In this document: positions 25,666-33,680 of the stretch, piece by piece
How positions within the stretch are numbered: position 1 is the first letter of the stretch
How the letters are laid out: every line of letters starts with the position of its first letter
Source: Chitinophaga pinensis
GTDB taxonomy: Bacteria; Bacteroidota; Bacteroidia; Chitinophagales; Chitinophagaceae
DNA length: 35,022 nucleotides
Assembly (NCBI RefSeq): GCF_007896845.1
Contig: NZ_VOHS01000058.1
Location: 1 to 35,022, forward strand
Reading direction: 5' to 3'
Program-made: the position numbers and the translations under genes
Notes under the pieces: generated by a model
What the model was told of the DNA's origin: nothing
The model's database searches: none
What the model saw: only the letters and a program-made list of their open reading frames with translations

Positions 25666-26112
25666 TTATGGTTTCAGTTTGTAGTAGAAAGAGGATGAAA
25701 TGATGACAATAGCATAGGGGATGAATATGAACAGGCTATACTTATCAATTGATTTTCCGTCGTTCAGGAATACAATAATGCCGGCGAGTCCGATAATCGG
25801 TACCAGCATCAGCAAGGATTTTTTCCGGTAGACGCCCCAATCTCTTATATTGATAATCATAATTGTAATGAGATATAAGATAAACACCGGTACTGAGCAC
25901 AGCATTCCGACTATCGCCGCAGCTAAGGTCAGAAAGAGGATATCGGATAATCTGGGAGAACGGATATTGCCTCCTATTTGCATGGAAATCAACACACTGG
26001 CAATTAAGCCTCCCAAAAAGAGGGTGGTGAGCCAGACATTCTTTGCATAGTCAAAGTCACTCTCCCGGAAACGGATCTTTTTATTTTCCCTCTGCATAGT
26101 TGGTATAGGCAT
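25666..26112 (-). CDS. Small multi-pass membrane protein, unknown function
   Basis: 148 residues from ATG 26112, or 143 from the in-frame ATG 26097 (MQRENKKIRFRESDFDY). Four hydrophobic segments can be seen: WLTTLFLGGLIASVLISM, ILFLTLAAAIVGMLCSV continuing to YLITIMIINI, MLVPIIGLAGIIVFL and SLFIFIPYAIVIISSSF. I do not recognise the family. It stands alone between the GH16 gene and the phosphatase; the 223 bases between it and the GH16 start hold the GH16 promoter and a CCACAG-GCGGA-CTGTGG inverted repeat (25501-25517). Confidence 0.65.
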   Translation of the reverse strand: MPIPTMQRENKKIRFRESDFDYAKNVWLTTLFLGGLIASVLISMQIGGNIRSPRLSDILFLTLAAAIVGMLCSVPVFILYLITIMIINIRDWGVYRKKSLLMLVPIIGLAGIIVFLNDGKSIDKYSLFIFIPYAIVIISSSFYYKLKP

Positions 26113-26427
26113 ATGTTCTTTTGAATATAGGAAGTTGTAATGATCAAGTCCACCTCTTCGCCGTCGCTAATTCGTCGCTTGTTCGTCCGGAGGCCGTCCG
26201 GACGTCTGGTGACCAGATGACTGTGGAAGCCACAAGCATAGCGATTAGCCTGTTTAGGTTAGTAAATGGCAAGCAGGCAGGCTGCAAGATATATTTTTCA
26301 AAAATATCTGAAATAATCAGATAACTGGCGCGATCCATGCACCTATTACCCCGAAATAGCCATAATAACAAATGTGGTGTATTGACAGGTTTCTGTATTT
26401 TTAGGCCGCAATAAGTAAGGACAATTC
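26113..26427. other. Intergenic region with two adjacent palindromes
   Basis: No gene seen. GTCCGGA-GGCCG-TCCGGAC (26185-26203) is followed one base later by TCTGGT-G-ACCAGA (26205-26217). They could form hairpins or bind dimeric regulators of either neighbour. Confidence 0.5.
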
Positions 26428-26913
26428 ATGATACAGGTATTTGAGAATCTATATGTAGGAACTAACACAGACTGCCAGCAGGTAACCGCAGGCTTTGCCG
26501 TCATTCATGCGTGCAAGGAACCTTGTCACCGGCAGGCGGTCGGTTACAGAGGTAACCTGAAGGCCAGTCATCCTTCTTACCTGATGCATCTCCATGGTGA
26601 TCGTCACCTGTATCTGAATATGGTAGATATGGATCAGGAACTGTCTCCGCAATATACTCATCCTATCATGGAAAGAGCCATGTTGTTCATCGAACGTCAC
26701 ATCCACGACAAAAAAGTACTGGTACACTGCAATTGGGGTATCTCCCGCTCCCCTTCCATTGCCCTGCTCTATATGGCGCGTAAACAGGCGATAGGTAATG
26801 CTACTTATGATATGGCTAAAAGCGATTTTAACGCCATTTATACTGCGTATACCCCTGGCAGGGGCATTTCGGGTTATCTGGAAAAGTACTGGGCCAATCT
26901 GCTCTCTATTTAA
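26428..26913 (+). CDS. Dual-specificity protein phosphatase
   Basis: 161 residues, MIQVFENLYVGTNTDCQQV. The active-site loop VHCNWGISRSPSIALLYMAR matches HCxxGxSRS (Cys101 nucleophile, Arg107 phosphate-binding), with a candidate general acid Asp67 in NMVDMDQ. The layout, starting with a bacterial version of the DSP N-terminal 'LYVG' strand, is that of the small DUSP class. The substrates of such bacterial enzymes are phosphotyrosine or phosphoserine/threonine proteins. There is no signal peptide. It is flanked by about 315 bases of non-coding DNA on both sides and is likely monocistronic. Confidence 0.9.
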   Translation: MIQVFENLYVGTNTDCQQVTAGFAVIHACKEPCHRQAVGYRGNLKASHPSYLMHLHGDRHLYLNMVDMDQELSPQYTHPIMERAMLFIERHIHDKKVLVHCNWGISRSPSIALLYMARKQAIGNATYDMAKSDFNAIYTAYTPGRGISGYLEKYWANLLSI

Positions 26914-27230
26914 ATAAACACACCTGTTATAAAAAAACTTACCTTCGGTGCGCTGATAGCTATCAGGCGCCCCGATTGACCATTCTTACTCATTTGTATT
27001 TTGCTGGCATAACAGCTTATTATTCCATGTCCATGATTAACATCGTGCGCAGCTAAATAGCTATGCTCCGAATTTGCCACCAGACTGAACCAATAAAGAC
27101 ATCACAACAGGAATTATCTGAGCCAATGCAGGAGTTGCGCTACAGTTAGCCAGACACCGAAACAACTATTGTCGCCTTTCAGGGAATGTTCCACTTTCAC
27201 CCGGCTATGCCCGGATAATATCTCCTACTT
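26914..27230. other. Intergenic region with a 14-bp palindrome
   Basis: No gene seen. CTGATAGCTATCAG (26953-26966) is a perfect palindrome flanked by GCG/CGC-like bases; it may be a weak terminator after the phosphatase, although no T tract follows on the plus strand. Confidence 0.4.
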
Positions 27231-28786
27231 ATGACCAGAAACATCTACGCCATTTTGGTTTTACTATGTACTGTACTGCCTGCCTGCAGAAAAGAGGATA
27301 CGGCATCGCCGACCAGCGATCCGATAGCAGATACGACCGTGTCTTCCTCAAAAGAGATACTGTCGTTCACGTTTGAGGCGAAAAACAATCCACAGCAACT
27401 CGTACGGGATGTCGTCTGCCATGTTTATGACGATCATATCACCGGCTGTATCCCCTATCTCAGCAGTAACAAATCACTGATCGCTACTTTTAACACCAAT
27501 GGTACTACTGTTACCATCAATGGTGTTGTACAGCAAACAGGCATTACCAGCAATGATTTCAGCCGCCCGCTTACTTTTACTGTAAAAGCGGCTGACAATA
27601 CCACAAAAGACTACACGTTACAACTGTTTACATTCACGGGTCTGCCCATACTATATATTGAAACGGAGGCGCCTGTCGTATCAAAGGATGATTATGTAAA
27701 AGGCAACATGACGATTGATGCCAATACAAAATATCCGCAGACCGTCACCAACATGCAGCTCGAAATGAGAGGCCGTGGCAGCAGTACCTGGAACATGCCC
27801 AAAAAGCCTTACCGCATCAAACTGAATACGAAAACAGAGATGCTGGGCATGCCTGCTGCCAAAAAGTGGGTATTGCTGGCCAACTTTGCGGATAAGACCT
27901 TATTACGAAACTATCTGGCACTGGAAATCGGGCGTCGGTTTGAAGCGGCTTTCACGCCCCGTGCCCGTTTTGTGGAAGTGATATTAAACGGGGAGTTTAT
28001 GGGCAACTATCTGTTGACCGATCAGGTAGAGGTCGGGGCTACACGTGTCAATATACCCGAATTGAAAGCCTCCTCTCCTGCTACGGATATCAGTGGCGGT
28101 TATCTGCTGGAAGTAGATGAAAGACTGGATGAAACAGTATGGTTCCGGAGTCAGTTGCAGGTTCCTTTCACCATAAAATCACCGGAGGATATCACCTCCG
28201 CGCAACTCGACTATATCAAAAACTATATCCAGCAGACGGAAAATACGCTTTACAGTGCGGGTTTTGCAGATTCTGTACAAGGCTATAACAAGTATATCAA
28301 TACGCCGACTTTCATTAACTGGTTTCTTGTCAACGAACTGCTGAAAAACAACGATGCCGTCTTCTTCAGCAGTGTATTTATGTACAAGGACAGAAACGCC
28401 AAACTTTCTATGGGCCTATATGGGACTTTGACCTTGCCTTAGGCAACATCACCTATAATGGCAATAATATTCCTGAAGGATGGTGGGTTAAAAACGCGGC
28501 ATGGATCAACAGATTATTTGATGATCCGGTCTTTGTAAAACAGGTAAAAGACAGATGGAATCTGCTCAGGACGAATCAGGTCAGTACTCTGTATTCCTTC
28601 ATCAATGAAAGTGCGGCTCAGCTGAAATATTCTCAGCAGGAGAATTTCAACAAATGGGATGTACTCTATGATTACACCTGGCCTAATGCTGTATCGCTGG
28701 GATCTTATGATTCAGAAGTACAATATATGAAAGACTGGCTGGCCAAAAGGATAAAATGGATGGATACTGAGATCAACAAATTATAA
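27231..28786 (+). CDS. CotH-kinase-family lipoprotein (one frameshift)
   Basis: MTRNIYAILVLLCTVLPACRKED is a lipoprotein signal with lipobox LPAC. Residues 30-145 form a beta-rich domain (LSFTFEAKNN, VTINGVVQQTG, TKDYTLQLFTFTG) of the kind that precedes CotH domains in Bacteroidota. The CotH domain follows: LEMRGRGSSTWNMPKKPYRIKL, WVLLANFADKTLLRNYLALEIG, GEFMGNYLLTDQVEVG and GGYLLEVDE. The frame breaks at ATGGGCC near 28410-28413; one more G gives SMGPIWDFDLALGNITYNG, with the conserved D-x-D of the active site, and runs to TAA 28784-28786 (518 residues). CotH proteins are atypical protein kinases, so this is likely a surface or periplasmic one. Confidence 0.9.
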
Positions 28787-28810
28787 AAACGGACATCTAC
28801 TGTATTAAAA

Positions 28811-28893
28811 CCGGACAGTTCTATTTGTTTTTCCGTCTCCATCATATTGATTATAAGCATCATAATAATGGGGTATATTTTTGAACTGTCCGG
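28811..28893. promoter_or_regulatory. Inverted repeat upstream of the permease gene
   Basis: CCGGACAGTTC (28811-28821) and GAACTGTCCGG (28883-28893) are perfect 11-bp inverted copies 61 bases apart. The right arm begins at the last base of TATTTTTG (28876-28883), a full match to the -7 box TAnnTTTG, 29 bases before the permease start. Possible paired operator or long-loop hairpin. Confidence 0.55.
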
Positions 28894-28911
28894 ATCTTCT
28901 AACTTACAGTT

Positions 28912-31322
28912 ATGCTCAGGAACTACATCAGGATCGCACTGCGGAACTTACGTCGTCATTCGTTTTATACGATCTTAAATGTATCCGGGCTATCTCTGGG
29001 TATTGCCTGTGCACTGATCCTGTATCAGTTTATCAGCTGGCACCTCGCGTTTGATACGCAGCACAGCAAGGGACAAAGCATTTATAAAGTCGTTACTGAG
29101 CTACATCTGGACGATGGTTCCGTACAATACGAAAAAGGGGCTCCTGTAGCACTGGCAAATGCCATCAAAACAGAGATCCCACAGATCCGGACACAGGCAT
29201 TTCTATTTCATAATTACAGGGATCTCCCCTTTACCATAGCGATTCCGCAAAGTGGCAATACTGCACAACAGCTTTTTTCAGAACATGGGAATGTAGCATT
29301 TACAGACCGGCACTGGTTTGAGCTGTTTGACTATCAATGGGAAGCAGGCCAACCAGCCACTTCGTTGGAGGCGCCCAATACAGCAGTGTTAACGAGGAAG
29401 CAGGTCCGCAAATATTTTGGCAGTACAGATCCCATTGGCAGAACTATACGCATTAATGATAAAATTACGGCTACTGTCACCGGTATCCTGAAAGACTATC
29501 CACCGGAAACAAGTACCAAAGTTGATATCTTCCTCTCCGCTACTTCCATGAAAGGGCTGTATCCCGACCTGTTTCCTTCCATAGAGACGGCATGGGGATG
29601 GATCAATTCCTCCAATAATCTGTTTCTGCTACTACCGGATGGACTTTCCGCCGCCAATCTCAACAAGACGCTGCGTGCCGTAACGCAACGGCATATGGGA
29701 GATATGGCGAAATACTATTATTTCCATGTGGAGCCGTTAAAAGATTTGCATTTCGATGCCCGTTTCGGTGGTGTGATTTCCAGGTCTTTACTCACAACCT
29801 TGTCCATCATCGGACTGATCATCCTTGTTATTGCCTGTGTAAACTTTATCAATCTGGCAACGGCGCAGAATGTACGCAGGTCGAAAGAGATCAGCACCCG
29901 AAAAGTATTGGGCAGCAGCGCGATCAGCATCTTCTGGCAATTTATGACAGAAACGTGTTGTATTACGTTATCAGCTACGGTGCTGTCATTGGTATGGGTG
30001 TCCTTCGCCTTACCTGTATTAAATCCCTTGTTGCACACAACACTGTCTATCTCTCCTTTTATCCATCCTCAGCTGATCATTGCGCTTATTTCTCTGGTGT
30101 TGTTTATTACGTTGCTCTCCGGTTTTTATCCTGCATTTCTCCTCAGCAGATATAAGCCTGTTGCGCTCTTAAAATCGAATCAGACCAGTGCCGGACGCCC
30201 GTGGATGCGTAAGAGTTTAATACTGTTTCAAAATCTGGTGGCGCAGTCGCTGATCATCTGTACGCTGATCATTACGCTGCAGACCAACTTCCTGAAAACC
30301 GTCAATCCGGGCTTCGACAAAGCAGGCATTATCATGGCGCCTCTCCCATCCGCAGATAAAAACAAACTCGATTATTTACGTACACAGCTGATGAAAACAC
30401 CGGGTGTTAAAGATGTAAGTTTCTGCTTTCGTCCGCCGGCCTCTGAGGTATTCAAGGCGGGTTCTGTCAAATTCGACAACCGGGAATGGGAAGACTATAC
30501 AGCCTTGTGTACGCTGGGAGATGCGCATTATCTGCACACCTTCGGCATACAGTTATCAGCCGGCCGGAATCTCCTCGAAAGTGACACTGCCAGCGAGTTT
30601 CTCATCAATGAATATATGATGCAACAACTCGGTTTTCACCAGTCATCTGAAGTGATCGGACACCAGCTGGTAGCAGGGACGCTTAACGATCGTCCGGGCA
30701 TTATTGTAGGTGTAGTCAGGAATTTTAACCTGCACTCGCTGCATAGCAAAATGGAACCATTGATCATGACCTCACAAGCAAAAGATTATGCATATGTGGG
30801 TATTAAAATGAGTGGAACAGGCATGATGCAACACATTAACAGTATCAGGGATACCTGGCAAAAGCTGTATCCGGATAATGTGTTTGAATACGATTTTCTG
30901 GACGACCAGATGGCGGCGTTTTATAAGAGAGAAGATCTGTTAAACAGATTGATTGGTGGTGCTGCAGTACTGGCCATCGTGATCAGCTGTATTGGTTTAT
31001 TGGGACTGATATCACTGCTGACCGTACAGCGTACAAAAGAGATCGGCATACGGAAGGTCATTGGTGCATCTGTAGCGAATATTGTGTTGTTGTTGTCAGG
31101 AGATCTGATGAAGTTAGTGGGTATAGCCCTTTTACTAGCGGCAGGCATCAGCTGGCTGGCCATGCAGTATTGGTTGCAGGGTTTTGCTTATAGGATCAGT
31201 ATACCGTGGTGGGTGTTTTGCTGGCAGGTATGTGTAGCGTGCTACTGGCGTTAATAACGATCGGTTATCATGCGGTGAAGGCCGCGATGATGAATCCGGT
31301 GAAGAGTCTGAAGGCGGAGTAG
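28912..31322 (+). CDS. FtsX/MacB-type ABC transporter permease (one frameshift)
   Basis: MLRNYIRIALRNLRRHSFYTILNVSGLSLGIACALILYQF is the standard start of the Bacteroidota FtsX-like permeases. A large extracytoplasmic region (about 45-275) is followed by three membrane segments, a second MacB-type periplasmic part (about 450-650) and a final FtsX domain with VLAIVISCIGLLGLISLLTVQRTKEIGIRKVIGAS. The frame breaks at GTTTTGC near 31213-31220; one more T gives WVFLLAGMCSVLLALITIGYHAVKAAMMNPVKSLKAE and TAG at 31320-31322 (803 residues). The partner ATPase is not in this window. Such pumps export macrolides, peptides or signals, or act on the envelope. Confidence 0.92.
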
Positions 31323-31326
31323 GCGA

Positions 31327-31824
31327 CTACCTGCCCGCCAATAATATCACCACTTCCGTCTGCCAGTCTTTCGGATCTTCCACTTCGTCCGGATCAGTCA
31401 GATAGAACTCCGTCCGGGCGGCATATTCCTGCCCATCCACTTTCTGCGCGCCTTCCTTCACTCCATTTTCCTTCATCCATGTTTCCAGTCCCATGTGCAC
31501 CTCTTTCAGGTTGCTGTAATCGCCCATATACGTTACGGTCACATAATCTGCATCCGGAAAAGCACCGGCAATCACTTCCCCGTTTGTGCTGACCGGCAGC
31601 TGTGTAGGGACACCGACATCTACCAATAGCTGATCTTCGTGATCAAATTGCAGATATCGGAAAAAAACAGGACCTGCCTGTGCGATATGATGCTGTTCCA
31701 TCCACTGAACTACCTGTGGTACCAGCGGAGGCAGGATGACTGGAATGTCAGCCATCTTCACTTTTTTTCTGATCGCTACATATGGCTGTTCGGGGCGGTG
31801 TGTTATCTGTGGATGACTGGTCAT
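31327..31824 (-). CDS. GyrI-like / AraC effector-binding domain protein
   Basis: 165 residues, intact. The pattern with YVAIRKKVKMADIP at the start, AGPVFFRYLQFD in the middle, YVTVTYMGDYSNLKEVHMGLETWMKENGV and a final TEFYLTDPDEVEDPKDWQTEVVILL is that of the GyrI-like small-molecule-binding fold (a duplicated beta-alpha-beta-beta unit; the last strand pair carries the usual E-Y/F-L-x-D-P). No DNA-binding domain is attached, so it is the stand-alone type that binds or hydrolyses small aromatic compounds. It is convergent with the permease, with only 4 bases between the stops. Confidence 0.85.
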   Translation of the reverse strand: MTSHPQITHRPEQPYVAIRKKVKMADIPVILPPLVPQVVQWMEQHHIAQAGPVFFRYLQFDHEDQLLVDVGVPTQLPVSTNGEVIAGAFPDADYVTVTYMGDYSNLKEVHMGLETWMKENGVKEGAQKVDGQEYAARTEFYLTDPDEVEDPKDWQTEVVILLAGR

Positions 31825-31968
31825 ATCATATCTGTTTTACAGAATAGGTGTTACTATTGCTAAAGTAGTAAGGTAATTACTTGTATTGACGGTGTAAACA
31901 GGACAACATAGCGGGCAGTTCTGACAAAATGGCCTTTAAGACTGTATTTAGCAGACCCCGGTACGCAT

Positions 31969-32010
31969 AAAAAAAGTCTTGCATTAAAGAATTAATGACT
32001 GGCTTTTTTT
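31969..32010. terminator. Probable intrinsic terminator in the 31.8-32.2 kb gap
   Basis: A-tract (31969-31975)-GTC, mismatches, CATTAA, loop, TTAATG, mismatches, GGC-T-tract (32004-32010). Two stem parts with an internal bulge and a clean T run on the plus strand. No plus-strand gene ends just before it, so it could end a leader or unseen short RNA. Confidence 0.6.
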
Positions 32011-32030
32011 CTATATTCGTCATGGATTTT

Positions 32031-32170
32031 AGTTAATCCCACCGCAGAAAGCGGTAATCCCTGTCAAACGGAAAATGCAATAAGCGAGCTGTGTCGGGAA
32101 ACACAGCGCCATTATTTTGTCAGCCTCGTCTCACTCCTCAGACGTAAGGATACTTCTACGCAATAAAATC
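32031..32170 (+). promoter_or_regulatory. Structured 5' leader upstream of the DUF4402 gene
   Basis: AATCCC, then hairpin ACCGC-AGAAA-GCGGT (32041-32055), AATCCC again, an unpaired purine-rich stretch (TCAAACGGAAAATGCAATAAGCG) and hairpin GCTGTGT-CGGGAA-ACACAGC (32088-32107), then a weaker CGTA/TACG stem near 32141-32160. This spacing of short hairpins round a conserved-looking linker recalls a riboswitch or protein-binding leader, but it matches no class I know. Confidence 0.4.
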
Positions 32171-32198
32171 TTTACTGTAACAATCTAAAAAAGTACAA

Positions 32199-32711
32199 AT
32201 GAAAAGAACACGACTGCTTTTCGTTGCCTCGTTTGCATTAGTATGCGCGGCAACAACAGTGCGGGCACAGGAGACGGCATCGGCGACGGTGACGGCGACT
32301 ATTGTCACGCCTATCAGCATCACCAAAGATGTTGATATGAACTTCGGTAATGTGGCTGTACAATCTACTACAGGTGGTACGGTTGTATTGACACCTGCCG
32401 GTACGCGTACCACCACAGGCGGTGTAACATTACCAACTACTGCCGGAACAGTAACCGCGGCTTCATTTACGGTAAACGGTACTTCCGGTTATACGTATGT
32501 CATCACGCTGCCTACCACGCCGTTAACCATCACCAGTGGTGCTAATACGATGACAGTAACAGCCTTTACCAGTGACCCTTCCGGTACAGGTACACTGACC
32601 GGTGGCACACAGGTACTGAATGTGGGAGCGACATTGAACGTGAGTGCGGCACAACCTGCCGGTCAATACGTATCCGGTACCCCATTCAATGTCACTGTTA
32701 ACTACAACTAA
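32199..32711 (+). CDS. DUF4402 surface protein
   Basis: 170 residues, MKRTRLLFVASFALVCAATTVRAQ with a clean signal peptide. The mature part, ASATVTATIVTPISITKDVDMNFGNVAV, then TTTGGVTLPTTAGTVTAASFTVNGTSGYTYVITLP and the end VSGTPFNVTVNYN, matches DUF4402, an all-beta domain found in small secreted proteins of Bacteroidota and Proteobacteria and often coded next to pilus-type chaperones. It is Thr/Gly/Val-rich as in fimbrial subunits. It is followed by a hairpin and then the PapD-like chaperone gene, so it may be a structural subunit handled by that chaperone. Confidence 0.9.
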   Translation: MKRTRLLFVASFALVCAATTVRAQETASATVTATIVTPISITKDVDMNFGNVAVQSTTGGTVVLTPAGTRTTTGGVTLPTTAGTVTAASFTVNGTSGYTYVITLPTTPLTITSGANTMTVTAFTSDPSGTGTLTGGTQVLNVGATLNVSAAQPAGQYVSGTPFNVTVNYN

Positions 32712-32733
32712 TGGTACACTGATCTCTACCCAA

Positions 32734-32770
32734 AGGCCCTCCCGTTATGTATGATGGCCGGGAGGGGCCT
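32734..32770 (+). terminator. Hairpin between DUF4402 and chaperone genes
   Basis: AGGCCCTCCCG (32734-32744) pairs with CGGGAGGGGCCT (32759-32770) with one extra G and a 14-base loop. There is no strong T tract; it may attenuate read-through so that the subunit is made in excess of the chaperone. Confidence 0.6.
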
Positions 32771-32797
32771 CCTGGGTATTTAACTTCAATTCTGCTT

Positions 32798-33623
32798 ATG
32801 CGCATTATCCATTTACTGACATTCATTACGCTCTTACTACTCCCGTTACTATCTGCTGCTCAGGGCAACCTGCTGATCACACCGATGAGGGTGATTTTCG
32901 ACGGACAGAAAAGGATACAGGAACTTAATCTTGCCAATACCGGTCAGGACACTGCCCGGTATCTGATTTCTCTTATTGAAATACGCATGAACAGCAATGG
33001 CACTTTTGATAAGATTACCGAACCTGATTCGGGACAATTATTTGCCAGCAGTTTCCTGCGTTTCTTTCCCAAAAGCGTAACACTCGCGCCGGAGAGGCAC
33101 AGCTGGTCAAAGTACAGCTGATCAAAACAGGACAACTACAAGCCGGCGAATACCGCTCGCATATCTATTTCAGGGCAGTGCCAGACCCCAAAGTGCAGGG
33201 AGAACCGATCAGACTGAAAGATTCTTCCAGTATCTCAGTTAGCCTGACACCTGTTTTTGGTATCAGCATTCCGGTGATCATCAGAACAGGTACATCTGAC
33301 ACACAGGTGAACCTGACAGATATTTCACTACAGGCCCCGGAAAATGCACCTGCCCATCTGAACATGGTCGTACGCCGGTCCGGCAACCACTCCGTGTATG
33401 GTGATATCAACATTGACTATGTATCTGAAAAAGCAAGATCACCACTGTTGCAAGTGTGAAAGGTCTTGCGGTATACGCCAATGTGTTCAGACAATTCCAG
33501 CTCGAGCTGGATAAAAAACCGGGCATCGATTATCATAACGGCAAACTGAGGATCTCATATACCAAACCATCAAAAGACGCTGTTCCCGATCCGATGGCGC
33601 AGACAGAACTGCCGCTACACTGA
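32798..33623 (+). CDS. PapD-like periplasmic pilus chaperone (two frameshifts)
   Basis: I place the start at ATG 32798 (MRIIHLLTFITLLLLPLLSAAQG, signal peptide). The first domain, LLITPMRVIFDGQKRIQELNLANTGQDTARYLISLIE, is the G1-strand-type start of a PapD-like immunoglobulin fold. The frame breaks near 33092; adding one G gives LAPGEAQLVKVQLIKTGQLQAGEYRSHIYFRAVP, the conserved PGExQxVR-type stretch, and again near 33437, after which DYVSEKGK...GLAVYANVF...LRISYTKPSKDA ends at TGA 33621-33623. Restored length is 275 residues. It should fold and guard beta-rich surface subunits such as the upstream DUF4402 protein. Confidence 0.82.
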
Positions 33624-33680
33624 TCATTGATTGGTATTATTCCGGTATGTGTGTGGCATACCCTGAACAATAACAAACAC

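Noticed and set aside
26144..26371. A 75-codon minus-strand frame
   Set aside because: It lies over the palindromes, has no start signal and resembles no protein.
32031..32170. A cobalamin or c-di-GMP riboswitch
   Set aside because: The conserved core sequences of those classes are not present; only generic hairpins are seen.
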